64,000 nucleotides of DNA from an uncultured Lachnospiraceae bacterium (lineage in GTDB: Bacteria; Bacillota; Clostridia; Lachnospirales; Lachnospiraceae): positions 1 through 64,000 of the forward strand of contig CAMUYQ010000008.1 in the NCBI GenBank assembly GCA_947165025.1, written 5' to 3'. The notes under the pieces are model-generated. The model saw only the letters and a program-made list of their open reading frames with translations. It made no database searches and had not been told where the DNA came from. The translations under genes and the position numbers were made by a program. How positions within the stretch are numbered: the stretch's first letter is position 1; every line of letters begins with the position of its first letter. This document shows, piece after piece, positions 22,912 through 32,873 of this stretch.

Positions 22912-24111
22912 TTATTTGTTGCCCGAACCGGTCTGGACCTTCTCAAATGCCCACTCACCTGTTGCGGTATCAGCTGTCTTGATGTAAGCAGTATCTCTTA
23001 CTGCATCACCGCTCTCATCAAATGCGATGGAACCTGAAACGCCGTCCCACTTAACGCCCGGGATAGCTGCCTTGATGGCACCCTTGTCGCCCGAGCCTGC
23101 TGCCTTGATAGCCTCAAGTGCAACATAGTATGCATCGTAACCCATTGCAGTAACTGCTGAGATCGTGTCGTTTCCGCCGTTTGCTGTAAGTGCATCGGAA
23201 TTGCCGTTGATGTAATCCTTGATGCCCTTATCAAACGTGTCCGAACCACCCTCCTGATAGAAGGTTGAAACGTAAAGCTGAAGGTTTGTTCCCTTTGTTG
23301 CTTCAAGAACCATGTTGTCATCAAGTGTATCCGATCCGAGGAAAGGAATACCTATGTCAAGTGAAGCTGCCTGCTCCATGATCTGCTTTGCGTAAGCGAT
23401 CGAAACAGGTGTGAAGATAACGTCAGCGCCCTCACTCTTAGCCTTGTTGAGGTAAGATGTGAAGTCTGAGTTGTTTGTCGGGAACGAGTCAGTGATGACC
23501 TCGCCGCCTGCTGCTTCAAACACCTGCTTGAAGAATACGCACAGACCCTGGTCATATTCGTTACCGTTCTCACCGAGGCAGTATGCCTTCTTTGCAGAGA
23601 ACTTCTCCATTGCGAAGTTTGCAAGAACGTCTGCCTGGAAGTTATCAAGGAAACATATTCTGAAGTAGTAATCGTTACCTGCCGTAACGTTGGGGTTCGT
23701 ACATGTTACACCGATAGCTGCAAGTCCTGCTTCCTCAAACTTGGGGCCGCCTGCCATCGATACGCCCGAACCATATGATCCGAGAACAAGTGAAACGTCC
23801 TTTCCGACAAGCTCTGAAGCTGCCGAAGGAGCCTTGTCTGCTGATGAACCGTTATCAGCCATAACAAGCTCAACGTTGTATGTCTTGCCGCCTACTTCCA
23901 CGGTGGGAGTCTCTGAATTTGCATACTGCATTCCGAGGATCTCCTTCTTTCCGCCCGATGCGGAGTCACCTGTTGAAGGCTCAAAAACACCGATCCTGAT
24001 AGTGTCGCCCGATGCTCCTGATGAAGCCGGTGCACTGCCTGCTGCGCCGCCGCAGGCCGTAAGGGAAGCGACAACTGCAACGCTCATTACCAAAGAAACA
24101 ATCTTTTTCAT
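22912..24111 (-). CDS. livK: Branched-chain amino acid-binding lipoprotein
   Basis: 399 residues. A lipoprotein signal ends SLTAC, followed by a Gly/Ala/Ser linker. The mature part is a type I periplasmic binding domain of the Leu/Ile/Val family (DTIRIGVFEPSTGDSASGGK; ANGGNDTISAVTAMGYDAYY near the C-terminus). It captures the ligand outside the cell for LivHMGF. AAAGGAGG precedes ATGAAAAAG. It is the first and presumably most expressed gene of the operon. Confidence 0.93.
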   Translation of the reverse strand: MKKIVSLVMSVAVVASLTACGGAAGSAPASSGASGDTIRIGVFEPSTGDSASGGKKEILGMQYANSETPTVEVGGKTYNVELVMADNGSSADKAPSAASELVGKDVSLVLGSYGSGVSMAGGPKFEEAGLAAIGVTCTNPNVTAGNDYYFRICFLDNFQADVLANFAMEKFSAKKAYCLGENGNEYDQGLCVFFKQVFEAAGGEVITDSFPTNNSDFTSYLNKAKSEGADVIFTPVSIAYAKQIMEQAASLDIGIPFLGSDTLDDNMVLEATKGTNLQLYVSTFYQEGGSDTFDKGIKDYINGNSDALTANGGNDTISAVTAMGYDAYYVALEAIKAAGSGDKGAIKAAIPGVKWDGVSGSIAFDESGDAVRDTAYIKTADTATGEWAFEKVQTGSGNK

Positions 24112-24149
24112 AATCTTCCTCCTTTGAAAAATGTATAAACACCTATGGA

Positions 24150-24178
24150 ATTATAAAGGTTTTCGATAAAAAAATCAA
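24150..24178 (-). promoter_or_regulatory. liv operon promoter
   Basis: On the minus strand TTGATT (24178-24173), 17-bp spacer, TATAAT (24155-24150), 38 bp before the livK start. No riboswitch or T-box fits in the short leader. Confidence 0.8.
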
Positions 24179-24205
24179 GAAAAACAAGGGGTTTTCAGCC
24201 GCGTT

Positions 24206-25429
24206 TTACGGGCTTACTCTCTCGATGTCATAAGAGTTGGCGTAAGAATCCACAACATTCTTTTTGACCCTTGCCGAATAGTACGACACGCTCAGAAGCT
24301 GTGGGGATGAAAAATCATATGAAAAGCTTCCGTCGCTGTTCTTTATGATATCCGAAAAGCGCACGGCACCGTATGCGGTACAGCTGACACCGTCGGCCTG
24401 GGAAAGCTTTACATCATAGATAATGTCAAGATCGTTATATGCAAGACCGATATCTCCCGCCTTTTCCGGGAATACGGACTTGAAGTATGAGCTCACATAG
24501 TTGGGTGTCCCGTATGAGAATGTTGCCTGCTTGTTGATATACACGGGAACGAGATTCGCCTCACAGAATATCCTCACACCGTATTCATTCGCATCGGTAA
24601 AAGCCTTCTTTCCGGCCTCGACAGCCTCGCGTATGATTTTTGCGGGAAGTTCGGATGCGTTTGAGATATATGCCGCATCGGATGTGACCGTGTATTCCAT
24701 TATGCACTCTTCCTCCGGCTTGTTGACCGTATATCCTGTCTCGCGGCACATCTCATCGGTGTATTTGGCGTGAATGCGCAGTATATCACCCTCAGAGTAG
24801 TACTCTTTGGCATCCACTATCTCAAATATCATCTTTTGTACAAGGGGATTTTTGCTCGTGTTCTGAAGTGCGACCGTGATCGCCGGTGATATTCCCGTAA
24901 ATGAAACGTCAAGTCCCGAGAATACGTCATCAACCGATATCCGTATCGCCTCAAACAGGCCGGATACCGTTGTCTCGGAACTCTTTTTTGTGATGTCTAT
25001 CTTGAGCTTTTTGGCAAGTGCCTCATCGCATGAAGCGACTATGTTTATCGTGTCCCCGTTTGACAGCTCCGTGCTCCTCGGAAGCGAGAACGAAAGGCTC
25101 TGTCTGAACTTTGCATAGTCTCCGTCGTCGATCTCTTCTGCCGCAAACCATGAACTGTCATGCTCCTCCTTAAGGGAGGACATCAGTTTGTCAACCTCCT
25201 CATCATTAACGGTAACCGTTGCAACACCGTCATTGTTGAAGCCTTCATACTCGATAGTTGCAAGGCTTGTCAGATCGACCGATTCAAACGGGAGTGAATT
25301 ATACGCGTACAATACGATAAAAGCACAGAGAATGAAAATAAGTGCAAAGATCAGGACCATGATCCTTCTCCTGCGTCGTCTCCTGACTGCTGCTCTAAGT
25401 TTTCTGTTTCTTCTTAAGTTCTTCTGCAT
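24206..25429 (-). CDS. Membrane-anchored protein of unknown function
   Basis: 407 residues. An arginine-rich N-terminus (residues 5-22, including VRRRRRRRI) precedes one transmembrane helix (about 24-44); the rest should be extracellular. The body has no recognised domain; one segment (ASELPAKIIREAVEAGKKAF) is helical and the rest beta-rich. The gene overlaps the end of recN by 35 bp. An AGGAGAAGG before ATG 25360 offers an alternative start that would lose the arginines; I keep the longer form because positive residues before the helix suit its topology. It is terminal in the recN gene series. Confidence 0.65.
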   Translation of the reverse strand: MQKNLRRNRKLRAAVRRRRRRRIMVLIFALIFILCAFIVLYAYNSLPFESVDLTSLATIEYEGFNNDGVATVTVNDEEVDKLMSSLKEEHDSSWFAAEEIDDGDYAKFRQSLSFSLPRSTELSNGDTINIVASCDEALAKKLKIDITKKSSETTVSGLFEAIRISVDDVFSGLDVSFTGISPAITVALQNTSKNPLVQKMIFEIVDAKEYYSEGDILRIHAKYTDEMCRETGYTVNKPEEECIMEYTVTSDAAYISNASELPAKIIREAVEAGKKAFTDANEYGVRIFCEANLVPVYINKQATFSYGTPNYVSSYFKSVFPEKAGDIGLAYNDLDIIYDVKLSQADGVSCTAYGAVRFSDIIKNSDGSFSYDFSSPQLLSVSYYSARVKKNVVDSYANSYDIERVSP

Positions 25430-27065
25430 TTACTCTGACTGCGTCCGTGATCGACTCACCCGCGAGCATCCTTGCGAGTTCGTCTACAGAACCTTCATAT
25501 GAGAGCGGCTTAACGGACGTGCTCGTATGAGTGCCGTCCGATGATTTTTCAATAAGAAAATGTGTCGTCGCGTGGCTTGCTATCTGCGGCAGATGCGTTA
25601 CCGCGATGACCTGATGTCTCTTTGCGATCTCGGACATACGGTCTGCCACGAGCTGCGCGGTCATGCCGCTGATCCCCGTATCGATCTCATCAAAGATCAG
25701 TGTGCCTATATTGTCGCGTTTTGCAAGGACTGACTTGAGCGCGAGCATTATCCTTGACAGCTCACCGCCCGATGCAACGTTTGTGAGCGGCTTCAAGTCT
25801 TCTCCGGGGTTTGTCGATATGACAAACTCAACATCATCGATACCGTCGCGCGTTATGGCATCCGGATCGGAGTTTATCACGATATCAAATCTCGCATCAA
25901 GGAAGTTAAGGCTTGAAAGTGCTTCCTCGATATCCTTTTTCAGTTTCTTTGCTTCCGTGCATCTTCCTTCCGACACGCGGGCACAAACTTGTGACAGTTT
26001 ATCATATAATCCGTCTTTTTTAAACCGCAAATCTTCAACATATGACTCATAATCGGTCATCTTCTCTATCTTTTCCGACTCCTCGGAAAGCCTTTTTGCA
26101 ATGCCTTCAAGCGTCGGAGCATACTTCATCTTGAGGCTGTTTATAAGATCAAGCCTCTCCTTTGCCCGTTCGTAATCCTCCGGCGAGAATTCGATATCCT
26201 CGGCGTAGGATGTCAGCTCCCTCACGCAGTCCGACAGAAGATCGTCGACGCTGATGAGCTGTTCGTATATGCCGCGCGCACCCTCATCAAGATCGGCTAT
26301 CTGCTTAAGTTCGGAAAGTGCGTGGCTTATCATCGATGATGCACAGTCATTATCGGATGAAAGTGCCGATGACACCCCCGAGAGCACTTCCGCGATCCTG
26401 TGCGAGTTGTTCATACGCAGAAAATCAGACTCCAGGGCTTCATCTTCCCCCGCCTTAAGATCGGCCGCTTCTATCTCGTTTACGACAAACCTTGAATAGT
26501 CAAGGTCTGCGGCAACGGAATCCTTTGATGAAAGGGCGTTCTCATACTCTTTTAATGCTTCTTTGTATTCATCGTAGAGCTCTTCTAGTTTACATAACTC
26601 AAGACGGTGATCATCTCCGCAGAAGCTGTCGAGCATGATCTTATGATTTTTCTTGTAGAGCAGTGACTGATGCTCATGCTGGCCGTGAATATCGATGAGG
26701 AGCTCTGAAATAGCGCGCAAAGTCGTTGCCGGAACACTTTCCGCATTAACCCTGCAGCTTGATTTTCCGTTTACGATCCTTCGCTGGAGAATGACCTGGT
26801 CGTCAGTTAACATAACTCCAAGTTCCTCAAGTGCGCGTACGGTCGCATCATCTTCCACCGAAAAAACGAGTTCACAGAGAGCGTAGTCAGCGTCGTTTCT
26901 GACCACGTCCTTGGGCATTCTGGCTCCGAGTGCGAAATTAACGGAATCTATCAGGATCGATTTTCCGGCACCGGTCTCCCCGGTAAGAATGTTCAGACCG
27001 TCCGTGAAGTCTATCTCCACGTCGTCTATAAGAGCGATATTTCTGACATGTAAACTCTGAAGCAT
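25395..27065 (-). CDS. recN: DNA repair protein RecN
   Basis: 556 residues, typical length. An SMC-like ATPase with Walker A GETGAGKSIL at about 31-40, long central coiled coils, signature VASGGELSRIMLALK near 430 and Walker B TLIFDEIDTGISG near 455. It acts in double-strand break repair. It is the last but one of the argR-linked cluster and sits 1 bp from argR, an order common in Firmicutes. Confidence 0.96.
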   Translation of the reverse strand: MLQSLHVRNIALIDDVEIDFTDGLNILTGETGAGKSILIDSVNFALGARMPKDVVRNDADYALCELVFSVEDDATVRALEELGVMLTDDQVILQRRIVNGKSSCRVNAESVPATTLRAISELLIDIHGQHEHQSLLYKKNHKIMLDSFCGDDHRLELCKLEELYDEYKEALKEYENALSSKDSVAADLDYSRFVVNEIEAADLKAGEDEALESDFLRMNNSHRIAEVLSGVSSALSSDNDCASSMISHALSELKQIADLDEGARGIYEQLISVDDLLSDCVRELTSYAEDIEFSPEDYERAKERLDLINSLKMKYAPTLEGIAKRLSEESEKIEKMTDYESYVEDLRFKKDGLYDKLSQVCARVSEGRCTEAKKLKKDIEEALSSLNFLDARFDIVINSDPDAITRDGIDDVEFVISTNPGEDLKPLTNVASGGELSRIMLALKSVLAKRDNIGTLIFDEIDTGISGMTAQLVADRMSEIAKRHQVIAVTHLPQIASHATTHFLIEKSSDGTHTSTSVKPLSYEGSVDELARMLAGESITDAVRVNAEELKKKQKT

Positions 27066-27066
27066 G

Positions 27067-27519
27067 TTATCTCCCTAGAAGCGATTCGATGGTGTCTGTT
27101 ACTTCGGCGACATCATCGCCTGAACGGATGGCGCACATTATCGTGTCATCCCCTGCAATGCATCCGACCATCTTCGGGATCGACAGCGCGTCTATCGCGG
27201 CCGCAACAGCCATCGCCATACCCGATACGGTCTTAATGACAAGAATGTTTGATGCGGCTTCCATTGATACAAAGCCGGCCTTCAGTATCCCGACAAGCCT
27301 GTCACCGTCAAATGTCTCACGCTCCGACGACGGTGCGTAGCACTGTTTTCCGTTTGTAGCCGGGACCTTTCGGAGGTTGAGCTGTTTGATATCCCTTGAT
27401 ACGGTCGCCTGGGTCACTGTAAACCCGGCCTCTCTTAACAGTCCGGCCAGTTCCTCCTGTGTCTCCACCTCATTCGACTGTATTATCTCCATTATCTTCT
27501 GGTGTCTGTAGTTTTTCAT
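27067..27519 (-). CDS. argR: Arginine repressor ArgR
   Basis: 150 residues. The N-terminal winged helix has QEELAGLLREAGFTVTQATVSRDIK (about 19-44), and the C-terminal arginine-binding hexamerisation domain has GCIAGDDTIMCAIRS near residue 123. It represses arginine biosynthesis and activates catabolism with arginine as co-repressor. Position between nadK and recN is conserved in Firmicutes. Confidence 0.95.
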   Translation of the reverse strand: MKNYRHQKIMEIIQSNEVETQEELAGLLREAGFTVTQATVSRDIKQLNLRKVPATNGKQCYAPSSERETFDGDRLVGILKAGFVSMEAASNILVIKTVSGMAMAVAAAIDALSIPKMVGCIAGDDTIMCAIRSGDDVAEVTDTIESLLGR

Positions 27520-27531
27520 TTTTCACACCTG

Positions 27532-28392
27532 TTACGTTCTTGTGTTCATCTTCCTTGACAGCACTTCAAGAAAGCTTTCCTTGCTGAGCCTGATCAGGCT
27601 GATCGAAGCCTCGGCCTTTTTGATCACAAGTTCGTCATCGCTTGACAGCGTATGATCGCTTCTTCCGTCAAAGTATATCCCGATGCCCGTCTGCCTGCCT
27701 GAAGGCTTCAGCATTTTAATAACAACTGTATCTGCTGCGGAGAGCACGACCGAACGGCTCACGATATCAAGCGGGCATATCGGAGTCAGCACGATCATTG
27801 AAGATCCCGGCTCGACTATCGGGCCTCCCGCCGACATGTTATATGCGGTAGATCCGGTCGGTGTGGCAACTATAATACCGTCCGCGGATATCGTCGTAAG
27901 ATACGTTCCGTTTACTTCTATGCAGAACTTTCCGACACCGGAATCCGATGTCTTTGCCACTATATCGTTGACAGCATACAATCCGCCCCGGCTCTTTCCA
28001 TCAATAACAGGTGTTCCCGAAAGCATCATCCTGTTTGTTATCGTAAAATCATTGTTCAGCAGCCTTTCGAGTGCGGGTGTTATTTTTTCTTTTTCGATCT
28101 CCGCGAGGTATCCGAGGTGTCCGAGATTGACTCCTATCATCGGTATCTGCTTCGGTGCGAGTATCCCGGCTGACTGGATGAACGTACCGTCTCCTCCGAG
28201 AACGAGGACAGCCTGTGTATCATCCGGTATCTCCCTGATGCGCTGTATAGGCGCACTGTCAGGCTCACTGTCGCGCTCTATCGACACGTAGTCGCATGTT
28301 GCGCCGGCCGACCTTAGATATTCCGTGATCATAACGGCCTTCTCACAGTCCTTATCCCTGGCTTCATTTGTTATCACAAAGAATCTGTTCAT
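27532..28392 (-). CDS. nadK: NAD kinase
   Basis: 286 residues. It has the GGDGTFIQSAG nucleotide-binding motif at about 67-77 and the conserved glycine-rich GSTAYNMSAGGPIVEP near 180. It phosphorylates NAD to NADP in the cytoplasm. The usual Asn-Glu of the second motif appears as VNDIV. It starts immediately after the tlyA stop. Confidence 0.94.
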   Translation of the reverse strand: MNRFFVITNEARDKDCEKAVMITEYLRSAGATCDYVSIERDSEPDSAPIQRIREIPDDTQAVLVLGGDGTFIQSAGILAPKQIPMIGVNLGHLGYLAEIEKEKITPALERLLNNDFTITNRMMLSGTPVIDGKSRGGLYAVNDIVAKTSDSGVGKFCIEVNGTYLTTISADGIIVATPTGSTAYNMSAGGPIVEPGSSMIVLTPICPLDIVSRSVVLSAADTVVIKMLKPSGRQTGIGIYFDGRSDHTLSSDDELVIKKAEASISLIRLSKESFLEVLSRKMNTRT

Positions 28393-29196
28393 CTATAACC
28401 TCTCAAACGCTTCGCTTACGATATCGTTTATGCGGCCGCGAAGAAATGCGGCTTCTGATTTTTGCCCCTTTGAAAGAAGGATCAGGTATTCAATGTTTCC
28501 CTCGGGGCCTCTTACCGGTGAATATGTAAGATCCTGCGGAGCAAATCCCGTCTCTTCGGCAACCGTGATGATCCTGTCGATCACCTGTTCATGGACTTTC
28601 CTGTCCCTTACGACACCTTTTTTTCCGACCTGCTCCCGTCCCGCTTCGAACTGCGGTTTGATGAGGCACACCATCTTCGCATCATCGCGAAGCAGCGCAA
28701 ATGCCGGCGGAAGTATCTTATCGAGCGATATGAACGATACATCGGCTGATGCAAAATCGATCGGCTCCTTTATCTGTTCATCGGTCACATAGCGGAAGTT
28801 CGTCTTCTCCATGCATACGACTCTCTCATCGCTTCTGAGCTTCCAGTCAAGCTGCCCGTGTCCGACGTCGATCGCATATACCTTTGCGGCGCCGTTCTGG
28901 AGCATGCAGTCGGTAAACCCGCCTGTCGAGCTTCCGATATCCATGCATGTCATGCCTTCAAGCTGAAGACCGAAGCTTTCCATCGACTTCTCGAGCTTGA
29001 GGCCGCCGCGGCTGACGTACTTAAGAGTATTGCCTCTTACCTCTATATCCTCTTCCGAAGCGTCTATGTTTGTTCCGGGCTTGTCCTCGCGCTGGCCTTT
29101 TACAAAGACATTGCCGCTCATTATCACGGCCCTGGCCTTCTCCCGCGACGCGGCAAGACCACGCTGTACAAGCAGGACATCAAGTCTTTCCTTCAT
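28393..29196 (-). CDS. tlyA: TlyA-family rRNA 2'-O-methyltransferase
   Basis: 267 residues. The N-terminal S4 RNA-binding domain (KERLDVLLVQRGLAASREKA) is followed by an FtsJ-like SAM domain with DIGSSTGGFTDCML near 87 and catalytic lysine in CLIKPQFEAGRE. Relatives methylate 16S and 23S rRNA and may act as haemolysins. It overlaps the dxs end by 17 bp. Confidence 0.92.
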   Translation of the reverse strand: MKERLDVLLVQRGLAASREKARAVIMSGNVFVKGQREDKPGTNIDASEEDIEVRGNTLKYVSRGGLKLEKSMESFGLQLEGMTCMDIGSSTGGFTDCMLQNGAAKVYAIDVGHGQLDWKLRSDERVVCMEKTNFRYVTDEQIKEPIDFASADVSFISLDKILPPAFALLRDDAKMVCLIKPQFEAGREQVGKKGVVRDRKVHEQVIDRIITVAEETGFAPQDLTYSPVRGPEGNIEYLILLSKGQKSEAAFLRGRINDIVSEAFERL

Positions 29197-31051
29197 ATCG
29201 TCTGACGATCTTCTCCACTATTGAATCGCAGTCTATACCGACCTCATGTGCAAGTATATTGACATTCCCGTGCTCAACATAGTCATCGGGAAGTGCGCAC
29301 ACGAGAAGGTCTGCGTCCGTTATCCGCATCTGTCCCATATATGCCCTGACGTGTTCTCCGAAACCTCCGGTCTCCACGTTCTCCTCAAGCGTCACGATAA
29401 GGTCGTGCTGCTTGGCAAGATATGAGATCATCTCTTCATCTATAGGCTTTACGAATCTGGCGTTAACAAGCGTCACATGCCTGCCGTACTCCTCTTTGAG
29501 CACCTTGCGCACCCTCTCGGCCGTCTTTACCATGCTGCCTACCGCAAGAAGCGCTATGCCTGATTCCTCGTATATCATCTCGCTCTGTCCGAGATTGATC
29601 GGTTTCCTGTATTCCTCAAGTCCGTCATATGCGAGTCCCCTCGGATATCTGATCGCGATCGGCGAACCGAACTTTACCGCAAACTTGAGCATGTCCGAAA
29701 GCTCCCATTTATTCTTCGGAGCCATTATCGTCATGTTAGGTATGCCTGACAGATACGACAGATCGAATATTCCCTGATGGGTCTCCCCGTCGGAGCCGAC
29801 TATGCCCGCGCGGTCGATCGCAAATATTACAGGAAGGTCCTGGATGCAGACATCATGTATTATCTGGTCGTATGCCCTCTGTAGGAACGACGAATATACG
29901 GCAACGATCGGGATGAAACCGCCTGCCGCCAGTCCCGCCGCAAATGTGACCGCATGTTCTTCCGCGATACCGACATCGAAGAAGCGTTCCGGGAACTTTC
30001 TCGAAAATCGCTTGAGTCCGGTACCGTCAGGCATTGCGGCTGTGATCGCGCAGACCTTGTCGTTTCTCTCACCGAGCTTGATGACAACGGTCGAGAATAC
30101 ATCTGTATAGTTTGCTTTCGTCCTGTTGACTGCAGGAAGTCCCGTTTCGATATCAAACGGCTCCGCACCGTGGAATCTTGCCGGATGACGCTCAGCTGGG
30201 GCATATCCTTTTCCTTTGTGTGTCAGCACGTGGACGATGACACACTTCGGATATCTCCTGGCCTCCTTGAACACCTTGACCATTGCCTTGATATCATGTC
30301 CGTCAACAGGTCCGAGATATGTGATACCCATGTCCTCAAAGAACATTCCGGGAACAACGAGCTGTTTGAAACTGCTCTTGTATTTCTTCAGTTTGTCGAC
30401 AACGGCAACACCGCCGGGAAGCTTGTTCAAGGCATCCTCAAGGCCTACCTTGAAGTTCCTGTAGGCATCCGCTGTCCTTATGTTCTGCAGATAGCTTGAC
30501 ATTCCGCCGACGTTCTCGGCGATCGACATGTTGTTGTCGTTAAGCACGATGACGTAGTTTGTCTTAAGATCTGCGGCGTTGTTGAGCGCCTCGTATGCCA
30601 TGCCGCCTGTAAGCGCACCGTCACCGATCACTGCATACACGCCGTAATCCTCGCCCGCAAGATCCCTTGCCTTTGCAATACCGAGACCTGCCGAGATCGA
30701 TGTGGATGAGTGTCCCGTATCAAACGCATCACAGTTGGATTCACGTCTCTTCGGAAATCCGCTGATGCCGCCGTACTTTCTCAGAGTGTCGAACTCATCC
30801 TTACGTCCGGTCAGTATCTTATGGGTGTAGCTCTGATGTCCCACATCCCAGATGATCCTGTCTCTCGGAAGATCCGCAACAAGATGAAGCGCCATCGTAA
30901 GTTCAACGGCACCGAGGTTGGATCCCAGATGCCCGCCGTTCACGCTTATCTTCTCAATGAGGAAATCACGTATCTCCTGTGCGAGTTCATCAAGATCTCC
31001 CGCACCGACGTCCTTTATGTCATTTGTTTTGTTTATCGAATCAAGTATCAT
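29180..31051 (-). CDS. dxs: 1-deoxy-D-xylulose-5-phosphate synthase
   Basis: 623 residues, standard length. The thiamine diphosphate motif GDGALTGGMAYEALNNA lies near 145, and the transketolase pyrimidine block DRAGIVGSDGETHQGIFD near 412. It condenses pyruvate and glyceraldehyde-3-phosphate, the first step of the MEP isoprenoid pathway. It overlaps xseB by 4 bp and tlyA by 17 bp. Confidence 0.97.
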   Translation of the reverse strand: MILDSINKTNDIKDVGAGDLDELAQEIRDFLIEKISVNGGHLGSNLGAVELTMALHLVADLPRDRIIWDVGHQSYTHKILTGRKDEFDTLRKYGGISGFPKRRESNCDAFDTGHSSTSISAGLGIAKARDLAGEDYGVYAVIGDGALTGGMAYEALNNAADLKTNYVIVLNDNNMSIAENVGGMSSYLQNIRTADAYRNFKVGLEDALNKLPGGVAVVDKLKKYKSSFKQLVVPGMFFEDMGITYLGPVDGHDIKAMVKVFKEARRYPKCVIVHVLTHKGKGYAPAERHPARFHGAEPFDIETGLPAVNRTKANYTDVFSTVVIKLGERNDKVCAITAAMPDGTGLKRFSRKFPERFFDVGIAEEHAVTFAAGLAAGGFIPIVAVYSSFLQRAYDQIIHDVCIQDLPVIFAIDRAGIVGSDGETHQGIFDLSYLSGIPNMTIMAPKNKWELSDMLKFAVKFGSPIAIRYPRGLAYDGLEEYRKPINLGQSEMIYEESGIALLAVGSMVKTAERVRKVLKEEYGRHVTLVNARFVKPIDEEMISYLAKQHDLIVTLEENVETGGFGEHVRAYMGQMRITDADLLVCALPDDYVEHGNVNILAHEVGIDCDSIVEKIVRRYEGKT

Positions 31052-31239
31052 TGTGCCAGTTTTTTGACTTTCTCTTCAACTTCGTCAATGACCTTCCGGC
31101 ATTTGGCCAGAATATCCATTCCTTCTTTGTACACGCCGAATGATTCCTCGAGCGGGAGTGAATCATCCGACAGCTTTTCCATTATCTCATCAAGCTTTTT
31201 AAAGTTCTCTTCAAGTGTCATGCTACTTCCTCTTTTCAA
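31048..31239 (-). CDS. xseB: Exodeoxyribonuclease VII small subunit
   Basis: 63 residues, mostly helical, with the family signature FKKLDEIMEKLSDDSLPLEESFGVYKEGM. It binds XseA to form exonuclease VII, which degrades single-stranded DNA. It overlaps xseA by 17 bp and dxs by 4 bp; translation is probably coupled. Confidence 0.93.
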   Translation of the reverse strand: MKRGSSMTLEENFKKLDEIMEKLSDDSLPLEESFGVYKEGMDILAKCRKVIDEVEEKVKKLAQ

Positions 31240-32422
31240 CGGCAGTTGCCGTTGCCTCTATATGTCCGTCCTTGAGTGTAAGGTTAAGTTTGTCTCCTGC
31301 CCTGACCGTTGTGACCGTAGTGATCTTCTTCCCGGAAGCGTCCGTGACTGCGGCAAATCCGTGGGCGATCCTTTCAACCGGTGAAAGGGCTTTGTACTTT
31401 TCGACATAAATGAGTATCTTTGATCTTGTATCATCAAGACGTTTTCTCATGATGGCATCAAGCCTGTCCGCCCTGTTCATATACGCCATCCTCTGCATCT
31501 TGATCTTTGCGGAAGGGGACAGTGCCTCAAGCCTCAGGCCTCTTTGAGCCGTATCGTTCTTCTTCCTGTCAAGGTGCTTCTGCATGAGCCTGTTAACACT
31601 CATCATACGATTTTCAACGTCCTTAACGTAATCCTCAAACAAAAATACAGTTATCTCGGCGGCAGCCGACGGTGTCGGTGCATATGCATCCGCGACCATG
31701 TCCGCTATCGAAAGATCGTCACCGTGTCCGACAGCGGATACGACCGGTATAGAGCAGTTAAATATAACATTTGCGAGTGCCTCATCGTTGAACGCCGACA
31801 GATCCTCGTCGCTTCCTCCGCCGCGTCCTATTATGATCACATCAACGCCTGACTTTTCAAGGTTCTCTATTCCGGCAATGATCGATGCCGCTGCTGACTC
31901 GCCCTGAACCGTGGCGGGACTTAAGATTATCTCAACTCCTGGATTTCTTCGCTCGGCAACCTGTCTGATATCGTGTATGACTGAGCCTGTCGGTGAAGTT
32001 ACGACTCCTATCCTGAACGAATATTTCGGTATGGGACGTTTGTATTCGGGTGCGAACATCCCCATTTCCGAAAGCTTCTCGATCAGCTTTAAGAGTTCCT
32101 CGTGCTGCTTACCTGCACCGGCCTTTCTGACGGTTCTTACCTTGAGCTGGTAAACACTCTTTCCTTCATATATGTCCAGATATCCGCCGGCCTCGACCTT
32201 GTCGCCGTCCTTCATCTGCCATGTCATGCGGATAAGATCGCTCTTGAACATCACGGCATCCAGTATTTGCGATTCATCTTTCATTGAGAAATATACATGA
32301 CCCGAAGACGCGCGCCGCAGATTACTGATCTCACCCGACACGGTAACAGAATGCAGGAAGACATCCTGCTTGAACATTTTTTTGATATAGGCATTGATCT
32401 GCCCGACTGTATAAACACTCAT
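31223..32422 (-). CDS. xseA: Exodeoxyribonuclease VII large subunit
   Basis: 399 residues: N-terminal OB fold (SVYTVGQINAYIKKMF; SGEISNLRRASSGHVYFSMKD), then the catalytic region with SPTGSVIHDIRQVAERRNPG and IIGRGGGSDEDLSAFNDE. The frame is open to 32524, but the conserved family start is MSVYTVGQIN at 32422, just after the nusB stop, giving the standard size. Confidence 0.95.
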   Translation of the reverse strand: MSVYTVGQINAYIKKMFKQDVFLHSVTVSGEISNLRRASSGHVYFSMKDESQILDAVMFKSDLIRMTWQMKDGDKVEAGGYLDIYEGKSVYQLKVRTVRKAGAGKQHEELLKLIEKLSEMGMFAPEYKRPIPKYSFRIGVVTSPTGSVIHDIRQVAERRNPGVEIILSPATVQGESAAASIIAGIENLEKSGVDVIIIGRGGGSDEDLSAFNDEALANVIFNCSIPVVSAVGHGDDLSIADMVADAYAPTPSAAAEITVFLFEDYVKDVENRMMSVNRLMQKHLDRKKNDTAQRGLRLEALSPSAKIKMQRMAYMNRADRLDAIMRKRLDDTRSKILIYVEKYKALSPVERIAHGFAAVTDASGKKITTVTTVRAGDKLNLTLKDGHIEATATAVEKRK

Positions 32423-32426
32423 AAGA

Positions 32427-32855
32427 CTATTTTGCCAGGGTTGCGAGAATCCCGTTGACAAAAGACCCCGATGTGTCCTGCCCGTACTTCTTGGACAGTT
32501 CCACCGCCTCGTCAATGGCCACACCTACGGGGATGTCGTCGTCATAAAGCATTTCATATACCGCAAGTCTTAAGATCGATAACTCGACCTTGCCTATCCT
32601 CGAAAGGCTCCATCCCTTGGCCGCACTGTCTATCTTCTCATCAAGCTCCGGAAGATGTTCGATAATGCGCTCATACTTGGTGCGGATATACTCCCTATCA
32701 TCATCCGGTATATCCGAACCGGGACTGTCGTATTCGTCCTCCGCACATCCGTCTTCAAAGTAGAGCTTCACCTGCTCCGGCATGTCATCGGCCGGATTGA
32801 ACTCTATCCTGAATAGCAGCTTGAATATGTGTTCTCTGATAAGCGATCTCGTCAT
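32427..32855 (-). CDS. nusB: Transcription antitermination factor NusB
   Basis: 142 residues, helical NusB fold, with conserved LSILRLAVYEMLYDDDIPVGVAIDEAVELSKKYG near the C-terminus and the family ending SGSFVNGILATLAK. It helps antitermination on rRNA operons with NusA, NusE and NusG. The start is set at the second Met because GGTGG lies five bases before it; a GTG at 32864 is possible. Confidence 0.92.
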   Translation of the reverse strand: MTRSLIREHIFKLLFRIEFNPADDMPEQVKLYFEDGCAEDEYDSPGSDIPDDDREYIRTKYERIIEHLPELDEKIDSAAKGWSLSRIGKVELSILRLAVYEMLYDDDIPVGVAIDEAVELSKKYGQDTSGSFVNGILATLAK

Positions 32856-32873
32856 CTGAACCACCGGTACCGT